Assembly (NCBI GenBank): GCA_937888725.1
Contig: CALARE010000079.1
Coordinates: forward strand, 1-41,390
Reading direction: 5' to 3'
DNA from: an uncultured Alphaproteobacteria bacterium
GTDB taxonomy: Bacteria > Pseudomonadota > Alphaproteobacteria > CAAHEQ01 > UBA3637
DNA length: 41,390 nucleotides
A model generated the notes under the pieces. It was given only the letters and a program-made list of their open reading frames with translations. It had not been told where the DNA came from and ran no database searches. The stretch's first letter is position 1, and every line of letters starts with the position of its first letter. The position numbers were made by a program, and so were the translations under genes. Of this stretch, positions 8,748 through 16,041 are shown piece by piece.

Positions 8748-10166
8748 TCATTCTTTTGTAACAAACTCTTTTTTTGTTCTATCATAATAATATCTTTCCA
8801 CAGGGATAATAACAAAATTTGGATCAAGAATTGGCTTTATCCAATTTTCATCCCAACTTGCATGTTTGTCTGGAGAAATAACAATCTTGTTTTTACTTTT
8901 ACTTAAAAAAGAACCCCACCATGAAAAGGTTGAATTCGCAATAATGTGATGCTTTGCATACGTCATGAGTTGCAAATCTTCATAATCACGTCGATTCCAA
9001 TCTACAAAAGTATGTGGTACATCAATTTTTAAATTTTCTTTTACCCATTTTATGTCATTTGAAAAAATATAAAAATGAGGGTTATCCAAATTTTTTTTCA
9101 TATATTCAATTGCTTGTTCATAATACTGATTTGTCAATAAAATATACCCTTGGAAAATATAATCACCACGTCTTACATGCATAGAAACAGAATTTTCATT
9201 TTGCATTTTTTGAGAAATAGCCACACTTTTATCATTCATCTTATTGGTAAATACTGTATGTTCTCTGATATAATCTTCATATCCTTTAAAATTTTCCCAA
9301 GATTGCAAATATCCATTTAAATAAATAAAACTTTTATTCGGGTTGACCCGATGTGCAGAACTCCCATTAGATGCAAAATAATCAACATATTTTTTTACAT
9401 ACCCTGGTTTTTCTTCATACTTAAACTGCACTTTATTTGTTGTTTTAAATGGTAAATCTAAAAAATCTTCTACACCTAATTTCGAATAAAAAAGAGGTGT
9501 TTTTTTATTTTTTAAGGCATAAACAACTCCTGTCCAATATGAAAATAATTGATTTCCAATTCCACCTGATGGGGTTTTAATTTCGACAAAACTATTTAGG
9601 TACGTTTCATTTAACTCTGCCATATTTTTTAATTTGCTTAAATCATATGTTTTTGGTAAAAATTTGTATTTAAATTTTTCATACGAGTAAAAAACATCTA
9701 CGCCATATGAATCCCAACCCAATACAAGTGCCTTTTCCCCATCTTCAATAATTGATGCACAATCATTTTCTTGTTTACAAAATTTCTTTCCATCATTTGT
9801 TTTAAAAACAAAACCTTCCCAATGAGGATGAGAAATGTATCTTATATTTTCATCTCTTTTTTCACAATAAAAATTAAATAATCTTTTTAAGCGGTTGTTT
9901 GATGAATAAGAAATTTCTTTGTTTTTTTCCAATATAGAATCCTTAAAAAAACATAAATGCAAATTCTCTTTTTTCTTAATTTCATCTTCCAAAAAAAATA
10001 GTGATAAAAACTTGTTTCTTTTTGTTACATTATTAAAGACAGAATCGGTATCATTGAAAAAATAATGTTCTGGTTTTTGAATAAAAAACGGAACGCCATC
10101 CTTTGCCAAAAGGAACGGATATAATCCAATACCTCCCCAGATAATTAATAAAAAAACAACTTTCAT
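8748..10166 (-). CDS. GT11 family alpha-1,2-fucosyltransferase with N-terminal extension
   Basis: The C-terminal ~280 residues show the GT11 hallmarks: GGIGNQLFSY (201-210), YLNGYLQSW (282-290), HVRRGDY (330-336) and NSTFSWW (411-417). GT11 enzymes move fucose from GDP-fucose to galactose in an alpha-1,2 linkage, in LPS O-antigen or Lewis-type host-mimicking glycans. The total of 472 residues exceeds the usual ~290 because of a ~190-residue N-terminal part I do not recognise. That part begins with a hydrophobic segment (residues 3-20), which looks like a signal peptide or membrane anchor. An anchor with the catalytic part in the cytosol is more plausible, since GDP-sugar donors are cytosolic. 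It is a lone gene with a consensus promoter and no other sugar genes beside it, so the acceptor glycan is unknown. Confidence 0.85.
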   Translation of the reverse strand: MKVVFLLIIWGGIGLYPFLLAKDGVPFFIQKPEHYFFNDTDSVFNNVTKRNKFLSLFFLEDEIKKKENLHLCFFKDSILEKNKEISYSSNNRLKRLFNFYCEKRDENIRYISHPHWEGFVFKTNDGKKFCKQENDCASIIEDGEKALVLGWDSYGVDVFYSYEKFKYKFLPKTYDLSKLKNMAELNETYLNSFVEIKTPSGGIGNQLFSYWTGVVYALKNKKTPLFYSKLGVEDFLDLPFKTTNKVQFKYEEKPGYVKKYVDYFASNGSSAHRVNPNKSFIYLNGYLQSWENFKGYEDYIREHTVFTNKMNDKSVAISQKMQNENSVSMHVRRGDYIFQGYILLTNQYYEQAIEYMKKNLDNPHFYIFSNDIKWVKENLKIDVPHTFVDWNRRDYEDLQLMTYAKHHIIANSTFSWWGSFLSKSKNKIVISPDKHASWDENWIKPILDPNFVIIPVERYYYDRTKKEFVTKE

Positions 10167-10190
10167 TTTTTAATCCCTATTTGTTTGAAA

Positions 10191-10219
10191 ATTATATATA
10201 CAAAAAGATTTAATGTCAA
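10191..10219 (-). promoter_or_regulatory. Perfect consensus sigma-70 promoter of the fucosyltransferase gene
   Basis: On the minus strand TTGACA (10219-10214), exactly 17 bases, then TATAAT (10196-10191). Transcription should start near 10184, giving a leader of about 18 bases before the ATG at 10166, with a weak AGGGA ribosome site. Confidence 0.75.
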
Positions 10220-10259
10220 ATTGTATTCTTTTTACAACAACAAATGTTTCACTTTTTAT

Positions 10260-10288
10260 TTGCAATTTAAATATCTTTTATATAAAAT
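10260..10288 (+). promoter_or_regulatory. Candidate promoter of the exported-protein/M16 genes
   Basis: TTGCAA (10260-10265), 17 bases, then TAAAAT (10283-10288). Transcription would begin near 10295. This supports the ATG at 10317 and rules out the in-frame codons further upstream as starts. Confidence 0.6.
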
Positions 10289-10316
10289 ACAGATAAATGG
10301 CGGGAAAGGAGGCATC

Positions 10317-11630
10317 ATGCGGTTACACATTTTTAAATGCATCACTTTTGTAGGGATTTTAGGCACATCTGTTGTTTCTAATGCAAATATCCCATCACCT
10401 ATTGTTTGTTTAAATAAACAATGTCTACCTGCCAACCAAGCTGTTACAAAAGAACATTTACTTGAGCATATGAATCATTTATTAAAAGTATCAACAAATT
10501 CCCCTATCTCTATTTGCGAAGCAGATCCTGTTTCTAAAAATTGTTTAAAAAAAGGGATAACAATTCCTTTACAAATATCTACATCAAATATTAATCTTGA
10601 TATTTTATCTGCAAAATTAACTGATGTAAAAGATATCCCTGGAACTGCTGGAATAGATATGATTGTTGATTATCAAACAAAGGCTGGGAATATTTTTCCA
10701 ACTTGCCAAACAGCTTTTTCTAGATTAGGGATTTTTGATAACAATGCTATACAAATTATTGCACCCGATTTTTCTTGTTATTTAACACAAACAATGCCTG
10801 TATCATTTAGCTTATCTCAATATGTTGATTATATCAACTTTGATGATGGCTTGCTTGGCATCTATTACACAATAGGTAGTCATGTTGGAAATAAGAACGG
10901 TTATGCCATTTTAAAATTTCAAAATTTGGAACCATTTAAATCACACCCACAATTTCCTATGCCATCTGTTGTTGAAAAATTTTCTACAGAAAAAACACAA
11001 CCTGCACATACGCATATGACTCCTGTCTGGATGAAACCAACACCATTTTTAACATTAGAAAAACCCTCTTTTGTTGATCAAGATTGTATGCATACCCCCC
11101 AAGGATGTGAAAATTTAATATTGAATATGAATAATAATTCAACATCAACTCTACCAACACCCGCAGAGGGTGTTCCTTCAACAACTGGGCTAATTGAACA
11201 AGACAAGATCGTTTTACCTCCACTTAAAGGTGTGAGAAAAACTGTTACAACCCGAAAACAAGTTTTTGAAGATGGCAAGCCCGTATCTGTAGAGGAAGAA
11301 GTTGTCCAATATGAACAAGAAGACCCTTCACAGCCATTTGTTAAAATTGAAGATACAGCTACGCAACAAGTGCAAAACATAAACGAACTCCCTACTCCCG
11401 AAATGCCATCTATTGTGCATGGTATTCAACAAAACCAATCTGGTTTACAAAATATAGACGTTGTTGTGCCTCATGAAGTTATTTTAAATCCTAATGAAAT
11501 TCAACAACCTGTTCAACAAGAAGTAAAACCCTTACAAAATGAAAGCCTAGTCATTATTCAAGATAAATCTATACCAAAAGAAGATAATACTTCTTTAATT
11601 GATTCACTTGAAAAATATTTTTATTTTTAA
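10317..11630 (+). CDS. Exported protein of unknown function, upstream of an M16 peptidase
   Basis: I do not recognise this 437-residue protein. The start at 10317 is set by a strong AAAGGAGG at 10305-10312; earlier in-frame codons lie upstream of the likely promoter. Residues 1-24 form a signal peptide with a cleavage-like SNA before NIPSP. Residues ~25-200 hold several cysteines (for example CLNKQC), which could form disulfides in the periplasm, and may be a folded domain. From about residue 220 the chain becomes Pro/Gln/Thr-rich and repetitive, probably disordered, with a charged stretch around KGVRKTVTTRKQV. The M16 peptidase gene begins 12 bases after its stop, so the two are probably co-transcribed. 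Whether this protein is a substrate or partner of the peptidase is a guess. Confidence 0.7.
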   Translation: MRLHIFKCITFVGILGTSVVSNANIPSPIVCLNKQCLPANQAVTKEHLLEHMNHLLKVSTNSPISICEADPVSKNCLKKGITIPLQISTSNINLDILSAKLTDVKDIPGTAGIDMIVDYQTKAGNIFPTCQTAFSRLGIFDNNAIQIIAPDFSCYLTQTMPVSFSLSQYVDYINFDDGLLGIYYTIGSHVGNKNGYAILKFQNLEPFKSHPQFPMPSVVEKFSTEKTQPAHTHMTPVWMKPTPFLTLEKPSFVDQDCMHTPQGCENLILNMNNNSTSTLPTPAEGVPSTTGLIEQDKIVLPPLKGVRKTVTTRKQVFEDGKPVSVEEEVVQYEQEDPSQPFVKIEDTATQQVQNINELPTPEMPSIVHGIQQNQSGLQNIDVVVPHEVILNPNEIQQPVQQEVKPLQNESLVIIQDKSIPKEDNTSLIDSLEKYFYF

Positions 11631-11642
11631 AATAGGAAAAAA

Positions 11643-12896
11643 ATGATAAAAACAACCGTATTACCAAATAAAATTAGAATTATTACCGATTCACATGATC
11701 AAGCTGAAAGTATATCTCTTGGCGTTTGGGTGAGTGTTGGTGCTCGTTATGAAACAAAAGATATCAATGGGATATCCCATATGCTTGAACATATGGCATT
11801 TAAAGGAACAACAACTCGTTCATCTTATCAGATATCTAAAGAAATTGAAGATGTTGGGGGATTTATTAATGCCTATACGGGCAAAAATATGACTGCCTAT
11901 TACGTCCGTGTATTAAAAGAACATCAAGAAAAGGGATTAGACATTATTGCAGATATTTTGCAAAATTCTGTGATGGATAAAGAGGAATTATCTAAAGAAA
12001 AAGGGGTTATTATACAAGAAATTAATATGCAAAATGATACTCCTGATGATTTGGTTTTTGATTATTTTAATGAAGTCGCCTATCCCAATCAACCACTTGG
12101 CCGTGCAATTTTAGGAACAGTTGACACTGTAAAAAAAATATCAAGTGAACAACTACTAGACTATATGCACACACAATACACAACTGATAGAATTATTATC
12201 AGTGCTTCTGGTGCAATAAATCATGAAGAATTTGTAAATTCTTGTATACAGAAATTTACCTCTTTTCAAAATCATAAAATGCCAAAAGCAAAAAAAGCTC
12301 TTTACAAAGGTGGTGAAAAACGTGTTGTAAAATCACATGAACAAGTCAATCTTGTCCTTGGATTTGAAAGTGCTTCCTATAATGATAAAGATTATTATGC
12401 TACCAAAATCTTGGCTAGTATTTTGGGTGGTGGCATGTCTTCTCGTCTTTTTCAGGAAATCCGCGAGAAAAGAGGCCTTGTTTATTCTATATATGCCTTT
12501 AATGCTGCAGAAACAGATACAGGTATCTTTGGCGTTTATGCTGGAACAGGTGAAAAAGAAGTTAAAGAACTTATGCCTGTGCTATGCGATGAACTTATTA
12601 AATTACCACACACGATTACTGATGAAGAAATTGCACGTTCAAAAGCACGCATGCGTGCCAATATTTTAATGCGTTTGGAAAATATATCTTCTCACGCAGA
12701 AATGAATGCTATTGACACCATTCTCTTTGGGCGGATTATTCCAAAAGAGGAAGTTATCCAACAAATTGATGATGTTAAAAAATCAGATTTAGAACGAATC
12801 GCTCAAGAAGTTATTTCAAAAACACCAACTTTTGCGGCATTGGGTCCTATCAAAGAGGTTTTGCCTTTTGATAAAATTATCGACCGTTTAAAATAG
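11643..12896 (+). CDS. M16 family zinc metallopeptidase (processing peptidase-like)
   Basis: The 417-residue protein has the inverted zinc motif HxxEH in HMLEHMAFKGT (His46, Glu49, His50) and the downstream acidic stretch EELSKEKGVIIQEI that supplies the third ligand. The second half carries GGGMSSRLFQEIREKRGLVY, the conserved Arg-Tyr region of M16B proteins. This size and order match bacterial homologues of mitochondrial processing peptidase beta subunits, which are common in Alphaproteobacteria. No signal peptide is visible, so it is probably cytosolic. Weak AGGA lies before the ATG, and coupling to the exported-protein gene 12 bases upstream is likely. Its natural substrates are unknown. 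Confidence 0.9.
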   Translation: MIKTTVLPNKIRIITDSHDQAESISLGVWVSVGARYETKDINGISHMLEHMAFKGTTTRSSYQISKEIEDVGGFINAYTGKNMTAYYVRVLKEHQEKGLDIIADILQNSVMDKEELSKEKGVIIQEINMQNDTPDDLVFDYFNEVAYPNQPLGRAILGTVDTVKKISSEQLLDYMHTQYTTDRIIISASGAINHEEFVNSCIQKFTSFQNHKMPKAKKALYKGGEKRVVKSHEQVNLVLGFESASYNDKDYYATKILASILGGGMSSRLFQEIREKRGLVYSIYAFNAAETDTGIFGVYAGTGEKEVKELMPVLCDELIKLPHTITDEEIARSKARMRANILMRLENISSHAEMNAIDTILFGRIIPKEEVIQQIDDVKKSDLERIAQEVISKTPTFAALGPIKEVLPFDKIIDRLK

Positions 12897-12967
12897 GCAT
12901 ACCTTCTTCTAACTTGAAAAAAAACTTCTTTTCTGATAAATAAAAAAAGAAAAACATAGGAGAAAAA

Positions 12968-13621
12968 ATGCCCGATTTTCATTTGGAAAAAGAGTTGTGT
13001 TCTAATGGTTATGTTTTTGGTTTAGATGAAGCTGGACGGGGGCCGTGGTGTGGTCCTGTTGTTGCAGCCTGTGTTTGTTGGCCAAATTTTGAAATTCCAA
13101 AAGATTTAGCAAATCAAATTGATGATTCAAAAAAATTATCTTCATCAAAAAGAGAAACTCTTTTTAGTCTTATTATGCAATCAAATGCTATTATTGGTAT
13201 AGGACTTTCCTCACCAACAGAAATTGATGAAAAAAATATTCTACAAGCAACCTTCCTCGCAATGCAACGAGCAATAGAACAAGCAACTAAAAATTATAAC
13301 ATTCAACCTAATGCCCTTTTAATTGATGGCAATCGTTTGCCCAAAAACTTAAATATCCCAGCAAAAGCGATTATAAAAGGAGATCATTTATCTTTATCTA
13401 TTGCATCGGCATCAATTATAGCAAAAGTAACTCGTGATAAGTTAATGAAAGAACTTGCAAAATCATACCCTCAATACGGCTGGGACAAAAATGCGGGATA
13501 TGGCACAAAAGAACACATATTAGCTATTGAAAAATATGGCATTACATCACTACACCGTAGGTCATATGCCCCTATTAAACGTTATTTAGAAAATAAGCCG
13601 ATTTTAGAGAAAAAGGGGTAG
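12968..13621 (+). CDS. rnhB: Ribonuclease HII
   Basis: RNase HII cuts RNA in RNA-DNA hybrids and starts removal of single misincorporated ribonucleotides. The 217-residue protein has GLDEAGRGP with catalytic Asp20 and Glu21, LLIDGNRLP with Asp120, and IIKGDH with Asp139, so the DEDD metal site is complete. SIASASIIAKVTRD is also typical. The segment after DEAGRGP reads WCGPVV where most family members have LAGPVV, a mild local difference. AGGAG stands shortly before the ATG. It lies 71 bases after the M16 gene on the same strand and could be read from the same promoter. Its stop is only four bases from the stop of the converging coiled-coil gene, with no terminator between. Confidence 0.95.
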   Translation: MPDFHLEKELCSNGYVFGLDEAGRGPWCGPVVAACVCWPNFEIPKDLANQIDDSKKLSSSKRETLFSLIMQSNAIIGIGLSSPTEIDEKNILQATFLAMQRAIEQATKNYNIQPNALLIDGNRLPKNLNIPAKAIIKGDHLSLSIASASIIAKVTRDKLMKELAKSYPQYGWDKNAGYGTKEHILAIEKYGITSLHRRSYAPIKRYLENKPILEKKG

Positions 13622-13625
13622 GAAA

Positions 13626-15044
13626 CTATTTTTCCATTCCTTTCATAACAACAGGGGGTAAAACTGTTTTTGCTTTTGCACTTTTAACAGTATCAACAAG
13701 CAATTCTTTTACAAGCTTCATATCTTCTTTTTTACTAATAGAAGGTAAATCTTTTGTACCTGTTGATTTTGAGATACGTTCCAAAGCAGCTCGTTCTTCA
13801 TCAGTCAATTCTCTTGATTCACCCCAAACTTTATTTTGACGGGATTTTAAATCAACTTCCCTATCATTTCTACCTTTTTCAGCCATTTGGTGTGTAAAGA
13901 CAGGACGAGCTTCTTCTAGCATTTCTTTATTGAGTGCTTCCTCAGGTTTAATGTTAAACATTTTATATAGATCTTCAACACCTTTAACAACGCCCTTTGC
14001 CGCCATACCAACATCATTATCAAATTTTACTGAACGAGAAACTTCTTTTAATCCCGCAACAGCAGAACCCACTTTCCCTGCTCGTAACAATGACACTTGT
14101 GCCTTTACAACATCAGAAGATGACCGCATTAAAGTTTTTAAATTCTTTCGAATACTCGTTCTAATTTTATCATATTTACCCACCATATTCTCAGCATTTT
14201 TATATGTTTTTTCAAACTCTTTATCTTTCATAAACTCTTCCAAAAATGGTTTATTTTCGGGTTTCTTTAAAAGATCTATAGCTTCTTTTTGCTGGCGAGG
14301 ATCCTTTTGCTTTAATTTTTCAGTAACAAACTTCTTTTTTTCAACTGGTGTCATTAATTTCCAAGGTTGTTGAACCTTGTCCCCAGGACGAGGCTTTCCA
14401 GGCCGTTGTTGACCTGGTTGATTTGATGAGGATTCTCGTTCTTCCTTCTTTTTTTTGTCTGCAATATCAACAAGTTCATCTTTTTCTTTTTTAGTCATCG
14501 CCCCGCGACGAGCATTCCCCCGATATCCAACACCAATTGCCATTTCAGATGAAGTTGACCCTGCAACTAATTCTGCTGGAACAACGGCTTTTACTTTTCT
14601 TTCACTTGGGTCTAAAAATGAAATTTCAAGCATTTCAAGTTGTTCTTCTATTTCTTTAAGCTCTAATGTTTTCTTTTGCACAAAAGCGTTAACAAAATTC
14701 AAGCCTTTTTTCAACCAACGGCGGTATCTTTTTAAATTTCTTAATTTATTATTTGAACCATCATCTTCATCATCTTCGTCATCTTCACCCAACAACGAAT
14801 CTGTTAAACCATCTAATTCTTTTTCAATTTCACTTAAAAGGATTTTTGATTGTTCAGAATCAAATTTTAACTCTCGTGCATCATGCTCAATAATTGGTAA
14901 AACTTCAATTTCTTCATCAACTTTTTCAAGCATTGACGTTTTGTTTTGAATAAAGCGTTCTGCAATACTCAAACCTTTTTTCATCCATTCAATACGGTGT
15001 TTTAATTTTTGTATTTTTGTACCAATATCAATATCATCTACCAT
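13626..15044 (-). CDS. Coiled-coil protein with internal duplication, function unknown
   Basis: I do not recognise this 472-residue, very charged protein. It has no signal peptide or membrane segment, so it should be cytosolic. The N-terminal part contains two copies of one helical unit, residues ~11-49 and ~101-139, offset by exactly 90 residues; both share the pattern Leu-Lys...Arg-x-x-Trp-hydrophobic-Lys-Lys-Gly-Leu and then Phe-hydrophobic-Gln-x-Lys-Thr. An acidic run of Asp/Glu (about 87-95) separates them. The middle is a Pro/Gln/Lys-rich, probably disordered segment around 207-228. The rest is predicted helical, with many Lys/Glu. The start is supported by GGAGG five to nine bases upstream. 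It could be a structural or nucleic-acid-associated protein, but nothing in the sequence decides this. Confidence 0.7.
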   Translation of the reverse strand: MVDDIDIGTKIQKLKHRIEWMKKGLSIAERFIQNKTSMLEKVDEEIEVLPIIEHDARELKFDSEQSKILLSEIEKELDGLTDSLLGEDDEDDEDDGSNNKLRNLKRYRRWLKKGLNFVNAFVQKKTLELKEIEEQLEMLEISFLDPSERKVKAVVPAELVAGSTSSEMAIGVGYRGNARRGAMTKKEKDELVDIADKKKKEERESSSNQPGQQRPGKPRPGDKVQQPWKLMTPVEKKKFVTEKLKQKDPRQQKEAIDLLKKPENKPFLEEFMKDKEFEKTYKNAENMVGKYDKIRTSIRKNLKTLMRSSSDVVKAQVSLLRAGKVGSAVAGLKEVSRSVKFDNDVGMAAKGVVKGVEDLYKMFNIKPEEALNKEMLEEARPVFTHQMAEKGRNDREVDLKSRQNKVWGESRELTDEERAALERISKSTGTKDLPSISKKEDMKLVKELLVDTVKSAKAKTVLPPVVMKGMEK

Positions 15045-15106
15045 TAAAACCCCTCCAATTCTCTTTTTATTATACTTTGTTTTTTTTAAAATATCAATTT
15101 AAAAAA

Positions 15107-15793
15107 CTAGCGTATAATCAATTTAGGAAATTGAGCTCTAAGTGTTGACATTAATTGCTCATCTTGAAAAAATTTTTCAATTTCTTGCATAGAAGGAGGA
15201 TTTATATCTCCAGGGAATGTGCGATACTTTTGTAATGCATACGTTTTAATTTGAAATGGTTTTAAATCATTTGCCAATTTATGTACATCACTTATATCTA
15301 AATGTTTTGGATCTAATGTTGTGCGAACTTCAAAATCCAGCGTTGAACTAGCCAATATATCCAATGTTTCAAAAACACTCTTAGATATATTTTCTCGACC
15401 AGATAAAATATGATATTTCTCTTTTGGTGCTTTTATATCTAAACCAACCCAATCTATTAATGGTAAAAGCTGTTTCATTTTTTCAGGATAAACCCCTGCG
15501 GTATGAATTGCAACTTTAAAACCAAGCTCTTTAATGGCTGTTATAGCCATTAAAATATCTGGTTGCATTAGAGGTTCACCCCCACTTAAAACAACCCCAT
15601 CTAAACGCTTTCTACGCTCTTTTAAAAAGGATAATACCTCTGACCACTCAATCAATCCTTTTTTATCAAAAATCTGTAAATCAGGATTATGGCAAAAAGG
15701 ACACTTAAGAGGACATCCTTGAAAAAAAACAACAGCAGCCAATTTTTCAGGAAAATCGATGGTTGTAAAGGGTATTAATCCTGCAATTTTCAT
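15107..15793 (-). CDS. nrdG: Anaerobic ribonucleotide reductase activating enzyme (radical SAM)
   Basis: This 228-residue protein cleaves S-adenosylmethionine to form the glycyl radical on class III ribonucleotide reductase. The cluster motif CPLKCPFC (Cys-x3-Cys-x2-Cys) binds a 4Fe-4S centre, and VVLSGGEPLMQ is the SAM-binding GGE motif. The N-terminal IPFTTIDFPEKLAAVVFFQGC and the length resemble the NrdG2 type often paired with NrdD proteins that carry an HGY-type zinc end. AAGGAT precedes the ATG. It follows the nrdD genes on the same strand, but a terminator-like hairpin (15815-15841) separates them, so it may be made in smaller amount or depend on read-through. Its target glycine is probably the one encoded in the small gene at 15846-16031. 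Confidence 0.92.
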   Translation of the reverse strand: MKIAGLIPFTTIDFPEKLAAVVFFQGCPLKCPFCHNPDLQIFDKKGLIEWSEVLSFLKERRKRLDGVVLSGGEPLMQPDILMAITAIKELGFKVAIHTAGVYPEKMKQLLPLIDWVGLDIKAPKEKYHILSGRENISKSVFETLDILASSTLDFEVRTTLDPKHLDISDVHKLANDLKPFQIKTYALQKYRTFPGDINPPSMQEIEKFFQDEQLMSTLRAQFPKLIIR

Positions 15794-15814
15794 TTTTTAT
15801 CCTTTTTTGAAAAA

Positions 15815-15841
15815 ACAACCGCTTTGAGCGGCTGTTTTTTT
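15815..15841 (-). terminator. Rho-independent terminator between the nrdD genes and nrdG
   Basis: In minus-strand RNA ACAGCCGC and GCGGUUGU pair through eight positions including one G-U, with a U-run after. Read as plus-strand RNA the same position is an A-C mismatch, so the signal is directional. It stands just before nrdG and could act as a partial terminator. Confidence 0.75.
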
Positions 15842-15845
15842 ATGA

Positions 15846-16031
15846 TTAACTCGCTTGTTTAAGTTCACACGAACAATAATCAGCTTCAACAAACCAAACA
15901 CGTTCTTTAAATTCTGACTGCTTACCTGTATTAAAGTGACTTAATGGTCTAAAATAACCCATAACTCGTGTCCAGCACTCAACAGATTGACGTTCATTTT
16001 GGAATTTATTTAAAATTTCTAAATCTGTCAT
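15846..16031 (-). CDS. Small glycyl-radical segment of NrdD encoded as its own gene
   Basis: The 61-residue protein contains TRVMGYFRPL followed by FNTGKQSEFKER. This aligns with the very C-terminus of classical NrdD, where RVCGY carries the radical glycine and FNAGK follows; the equivalent here is Gly25. The larger NrdD protein next to it stops before this region. A perfect AAGGAGG sits six bases before the ATG at 16031 and overlaps the nrdD stop, so it is translated separately, not by frameshift. An in-frame extension upstream to 16139 lies inside nrdD and lacks such a site. Short proteins of this kind are probably grouped with the NRDD family (PF13597). It likely binds the NrdD barrel and receives the radical from NrdG. 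A spare-part role like GrcA for PFL is less likely because no other copy is visible. Confidence 0.8.
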   Translation of the reverse strand: MTDLEILNKFQNERQSVECWTRVMGYFRPLSHFNTGKQSEFKERVWFVEADYCSCELKQAS

Positions 16032-16041
16032 TTTAGCCTCC

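Noticed and set aside
10185..10316. Start of the exported protein at 10185
   Set aside because: It would put 44 low-complexity residues before the signal peptide and lie upstream of the likely promoter; AAAGGAGG supports 10317.
13930..14949. Plus-strand open frames opposite the coiled-coil gene (147 and 164 residues)
   Set aside because: They are Ser/Phe-rich mirror translations of Lys/Glu-rich codons, without ribosome sites.
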